A stretch of 16,218 nucleotides of DNA. Origin: a bacterium. Its GTDB lineage: Bacteria; Actinomycetota; Acidimicrobiia; Acidimicrobiales; Bin134. Every line of letters starts with the position of its first letter. The stretch's first letter is position 1. The notes under the pieces were generated by a model, which saw only the letters and a list, made by a program, of their open reading frames with translations, searched no databases and was not told the DNA's origin. Shown in pieces: positions 14,230 to 16,218 of the stretch. Position numbers and translations under genes: made by a program. Location: positions 1 through 16,218 of the forward strand of contig JAPPKI010000226.1 in NCBI GenBank assembly GCA_028820035.1, given 5' to 3'.

Positions 14230-14502
14230 ATGGGTCGAGGATCAGAGAGCTTTCAGAAGCGACAGCGGGAGAAGAACAAGCGCGAGCGGGCTGCGGCCAA
14301 GCAGGCCCGCCGCCACGGCAAGCTTGAAGTCCCGTTTGAGGAGGAGGTTGAGGCGCCTTCCACCAACGGAAAGTCAGAAGCCGAGCTGTATGAGGATTTC
14401 CGCCTGCTGAGCGAGAAGTACCAGTCCGGTGGAATGGACGAGGAGACCTACGAGAAGCGCCGAGTCGAGATCTTCGAGCAACTCGGCCTCGAGGTTCACT
14501 GA
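14230..14502 (+). CDS. Small basic protein with SHOCT-like C-terminal domain
   Basis: 90-residue cytosolic protein. Residues 1-28 are strongly basic (K-R-Q-R-E-K-N-K-R-E-R), a likely helix that could bind nucleic acid. Residues 34-50 are an acidic or disordered linker. Residues 52-88 (L-Y-E-D-F-R-L-L-S-E-K-Y-Q-S-G-G-M then E-E-T-Y-E-K-R-R-V-E) match the short SHOCT pattern of two helices around a turn with G-x-(I/M)-(T/D)-E-E-E-F/Y. AGGGA precedes ATG 14230 by 6 nt, and a good -10 box lies further upstream. Role unknown; such domains are found as small oligomerising tails. Convergent with the UGSC-companion gene, 30 bp apart. Confidence 0.8.
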   Translation: MGRGSESFQKRQREKNKRERAAAKQARRHGKLEVPFEEEVEAPSTNGKSEAELYEDFRLLSEKYQSGGMDEETYEKRRVEIFEQLGLEVH

Positions 14503-14532
14503 ACCTATTGCGGTAACTCCGCCGACTAGCCG

Positions 14533-15579
14533 CTAACCAGCAGGCACTGCCCGGCTGGTGGGCATGCCCAACATGCACGACAACCCCGCCGATTGGAGCC
14601 CGCCTGCACCCCCGGCTACCAGGATCACGAAGTAGTCGGGAGAGGGAACGATCGGCACCCGGTCGTTCTCAATGGCCACCCCCAACTGCTCCAGCACGTC
14701 TCTGGTGGGCTGGCGCCTATAGGGAGGGTAGAAGTCCAGCGGCACTCGGGCTTCGGCAAAAAGATGCTCTTGCAGTTCCTGCTTTGTGGGCAGAAGGCCG
14801 GCCACCATATCGGCGATAACCGGGCTCATCACCAGCACGGTCGGGAAGGGGTTGGGGGCATCGTGACCTCCGCACGGCCCGCTGATCGCCAGGCCGTTGG
14901 TCACGTGGTGCAGCACTTGGTCGGGCTCGTGGTGCATATCGGTTATGGGCCACATCCCGTTCACAGCTAGCACGGTGACCACATCGTCGTCGGCATCGAA
15001 CCCCATGTCGACGTGGTAGGGCGGCCACGGGGAGGCTTCTTCGTTCTCGGCCATGCACAGCGAGGTGGCCTTGCCGGGCCAGCCCAGCGGCGCCTTGTCC
15101 ACCTCGCCAGGGATGGCCCCACCGATGTTCACCAGGGCCAGCCGCATCGCTCGCCCCACGGTGGCGTTGGTGTGCGATCCTGGCCCGAAGCATCCCGCGC
15201 CGTAGTTGAAGCTCAGCCGATTGCGGATCGGGCCGTTCACCACCAGCATCGGACCTACCGGGTTGGTGGTGGTCTGCACCCCGTGGGCGTTCATCTGCGG
15301 ATCGCAGAAGGCGTCAATGGCGGCGATGAGCACCGGCATCGCATCAGGCGAGCAGCCGGCCATCACCGCGTTGACCGCTATCTTCTCCACCGTGGCCGGC
15401 GCGTTCAACGGGGGCACGTCGCTCACCACGTGGTCGGCCGACAGCCCGGAGGCAGCCACCGCGGCGGCCACCCGCTCGGGGGTTGGGGGAATAACCGGCA
15501 GTCCGTCGGTCATGCCCCGCTCTCGCAGGTAGGCCTCTACCTCGTCGACTCCGCCGTCGATGTCAACTTGCTGGGTCAT
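14533..15579 (-). CDS. Six-cysteine companion protein of the UGSC selenoprotein
   Basis: 348-residue soluble protein of no function known to me. It opens with a short domain holding R-G-M-T-D-G-L-P-V-I-P-P-T (21-33). Next come V-M-A-G-C-S-P-D (72-79), N-P-V-G-P-M-L-V-V-N-G-P-I (106-118), N-Y-G-A-G-C-F-G-P-G (125-134) and S-G-P-C-G-G-H-D (233-240). Cysteines are at 76, 92, 130, 175, 236 and 335; those at 76, 130 and 236 lie in glycine-rich, probably conserved turns and may be catalytic or metal ligands. It follows the UGSC gene by 40 bp on the same strand, so it is the likely partner. ATG 15579 is preceded by AAGGTGAG. I recall this protein type beside UGSC proteins elsewhere but cannot verify that here. 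Confidence 0.82.
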   Translation of the reverse strand: MTQQVDIDGGVDEVEAYLRERGMTDGLPVIPPTPERVAAAVAASGLSADHVVSDVPPLNAPATVEKIAVNAVMAGCSPDAMPVLIAAIDAFCDPQMNAHGVQTTTNPVGPMLVVNGPIRNRLSFNYGAGCFGPGSHTNATVGRAMRLALVNIGGAIPGEVDKAPLGWPGKATSLCMAENEEASPWPPYHVDMGFDADDDVVTVLAVNGMWPITDMHHEPDQVLHHVTNGLAISGPCGGHDAPNPFPTVLVMSPVIADMVAGLLPTKQELQEHLFAEARVPLDFYPPYRRQPTRDVLEQLGVAIENDRVPIVPSPDYFVILVAGGAGGLQSAGLSCMLGMPTSRAVPAG

Positions 15580-15619
15580 CTCACCTTTGTCTGGCTGTCT
15601 GCGCTGGCGACCTGCCGGG

Positions 15620-16159
15620 TCATGCCACTAGCGCATCCACAATTTCGTCGAGACGGGATGCGATGTCGGCCCTGATGTCATCCTCAGACCACTCGTCGTA
15701 GCCCGACGGCAACACGATCAACGGCTGGTTGTCCACCCGCAGGCCCCGGGCGGTGGCCTCGGCCAGGCCCCGGAACTGCTCGGTTACCAAGCCCACTGCC
15801 GGAGTTCCCATGGCCTCCAGCGTGCTGCTGGCGTGGATACACCACGCCGTACACGAGCCTCAATTGCCCAAGCCGCTGATCACCGCGTCGACTTCGGCGT
15901 GGAAGGCCTCCATCTCCTGCTGGTACTGCTCGGGATCGGCACCGTGCATCGGGCCGCTGGCTCGAACCACCACTCCAGCCGCCCCGGCCTGGTCCACGAG
16001 CCGGTGGGACAGCTCGTCGGCCATGATGGCCATGGATCGCCACATGTCGTTGTCAATGATGCCCACCACCGCTCCGGCCAGCGAGTCCTTGCGGATGGCC
16101 AGCGGTTGAGATGGCTCGTTCACCTCGCCGGTGGGCAACAAGATGGTGGTGGTTTCCAT
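15620..16159 (-). CDS. UGSC-family selenoprotein (Sec at residue 100)
   Basis: A 179-residue protein if the TGA at 15862-15860 is read as selenocysteine; otherwise it splits into a 99-residue and a short C-terminal fragment. The region around the TGA reads G-L-G-N-U-G-S-C-T-A-W-C, the signature of the UGSC family first noted in marine metagenomes and labelled (seleno)protein in databases. It continues L-E-A-M-G-T-P-A-V-G-L-V-T-E and ends V-D-A-L-V-A with TAG. Upstream, V-V-G-I-I-D-N-D (residues 31-38) is followed by a long helix. The U-G-S-C-T-x-x-C layout also resembles U-G-T-C-T-x-C of glycine reductase GrdB. ATG 16159 has a strong GGGAGGA about 6 nt upstream. A perfect SECIS-like hairpin follows the TGA. 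Cofactor and reaction are unknown; a redox role is inferred. Confidence 0.88.
15830..15848 (-). promoter_or_regulatory. Bacterial SECIS hairpin of the UGSC gene
   Basis: On the minus strand GGCGTGG (15848-15842), loop TGTAT (15841-15837) and CCACGCC (15836-15830) form a perfect 7-bp stem. The loop begins at nucleotide 22 counting the T of TGA as 1. Its G and T at nucleotides 23-24 coincide with G23 and U24 of the E. coli fdhF SECIS, which contact SelB. Stem length, loop size and distance all meet the published bacterial SECIS rules. Confidence 0.78.
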
Positions 16160-16218
16160 TGAATTCCTCCCGGAAATCTCGGGACAACTCTGGCGAGCCC
16201 TTCCGATCCACCCTATCC

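Noticed and set aside
14514..14526. GCGG/CCGC hairpin between the SHOCT-like gene and the UGSC companion
   Set aside because: Only four base pairs and no T-run; not a credible terminator.
15620..15811. Independent 63-residue protein on the minus strand
   Set aside because: It is the C-terminal part of the UGSC protein; its ATG has no ribosome site and the frame is continuous with the upstream part through TGA.

Overview
The window is dense, high-GC (roughly two-thirds G+C), almost gapless bacterial chromosome. Four short-chain dehydrogenases, acyl-CoA enzymes, an LLM-type (probably F420-dependent) oxidoreductase, and small proteins of a kind I know mainly from actinobacteria suggest an actinobacterium. 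My impression is an environmental or marine lineage such as Acidimicrobiia, but no phylogenetic marker here proves it. No mobile element, CRISPR array or rRNA was seen. There is one tRNA gene, tRNA-Glu(CTC).

Layout. 1-1488 (+): the 3' part of a thiolase followed 7 bp later by an SDR. 1492-4431 (-): a three-gene acyl-CoA unit (small three-Cys protein, AMP-forming acyl-CoA ligase, crotonase), divergent from a family III CoA-transferase (4500-5684, +). Both the crotonase and the CoA-transferase appear to have their lobes in permuted order. 5732-8439 (+): a VIT/CCC1-type metal transporter translationally coupled to an SDR, then a SAM-dependent methyltransferase interrupted by an in-frame TGA. 8490-8562: tRNA-Glu. 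8570-9478 (-): a ferredoxin/metallo-beta-lactamase fusion. 9620-10402 (+): SDR. 10454-11710 (-): Bcr/CflA-like MFS exporter. 11750-12526 (+): SDR whose stop overlaps that of a convergent methyltransferase (12523-13239, -). 13327-14142 (+): LLM oxidoreductase. 14230-14502 (+): small SHOCT-like protein. 14533-16159 (-): a two-gene unit of a UGSC-family selenoprotein and a six-Cys companion.

The most interesting signal is selenocysteine. Two genes would each be called as two fragments because of an internal TGA. One (16159-15620, -) carries the N-U-G-S-C-T motif of the UGSC selenoprotein family, with a perfect 7-bp stem and a loop whose G and U fall at the same distance from UGA as in E. coli fdhF. 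The other (7372-8439, +) is a methyltransferase in which TGA falls where I recall relatives having a conserved Cys. It reads on in frame for 50 family-like residues to a TAG, forms a U-x-x-C motif, and is followed by a hairpin with a GGTC loop 26 nt after the T of TGA. The UGSC gene makes it likely that this organism decodes UGA as Sec, which in turn makes the methyltransferase a credible and possibly undescribed selenoprotein. The Sec machinery itself (selA, selB, selC, selD) is not in the window.

The rest looks like ordinary actinobacterial fatty-acid or xenobiotic acyl-CoA metabolism: activation by the ligase or CoA-transferase, hydration by the crotonase, oxidation by SDRs, and cleavage by the thiolase. 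The substrate cannot be read from the sequence.
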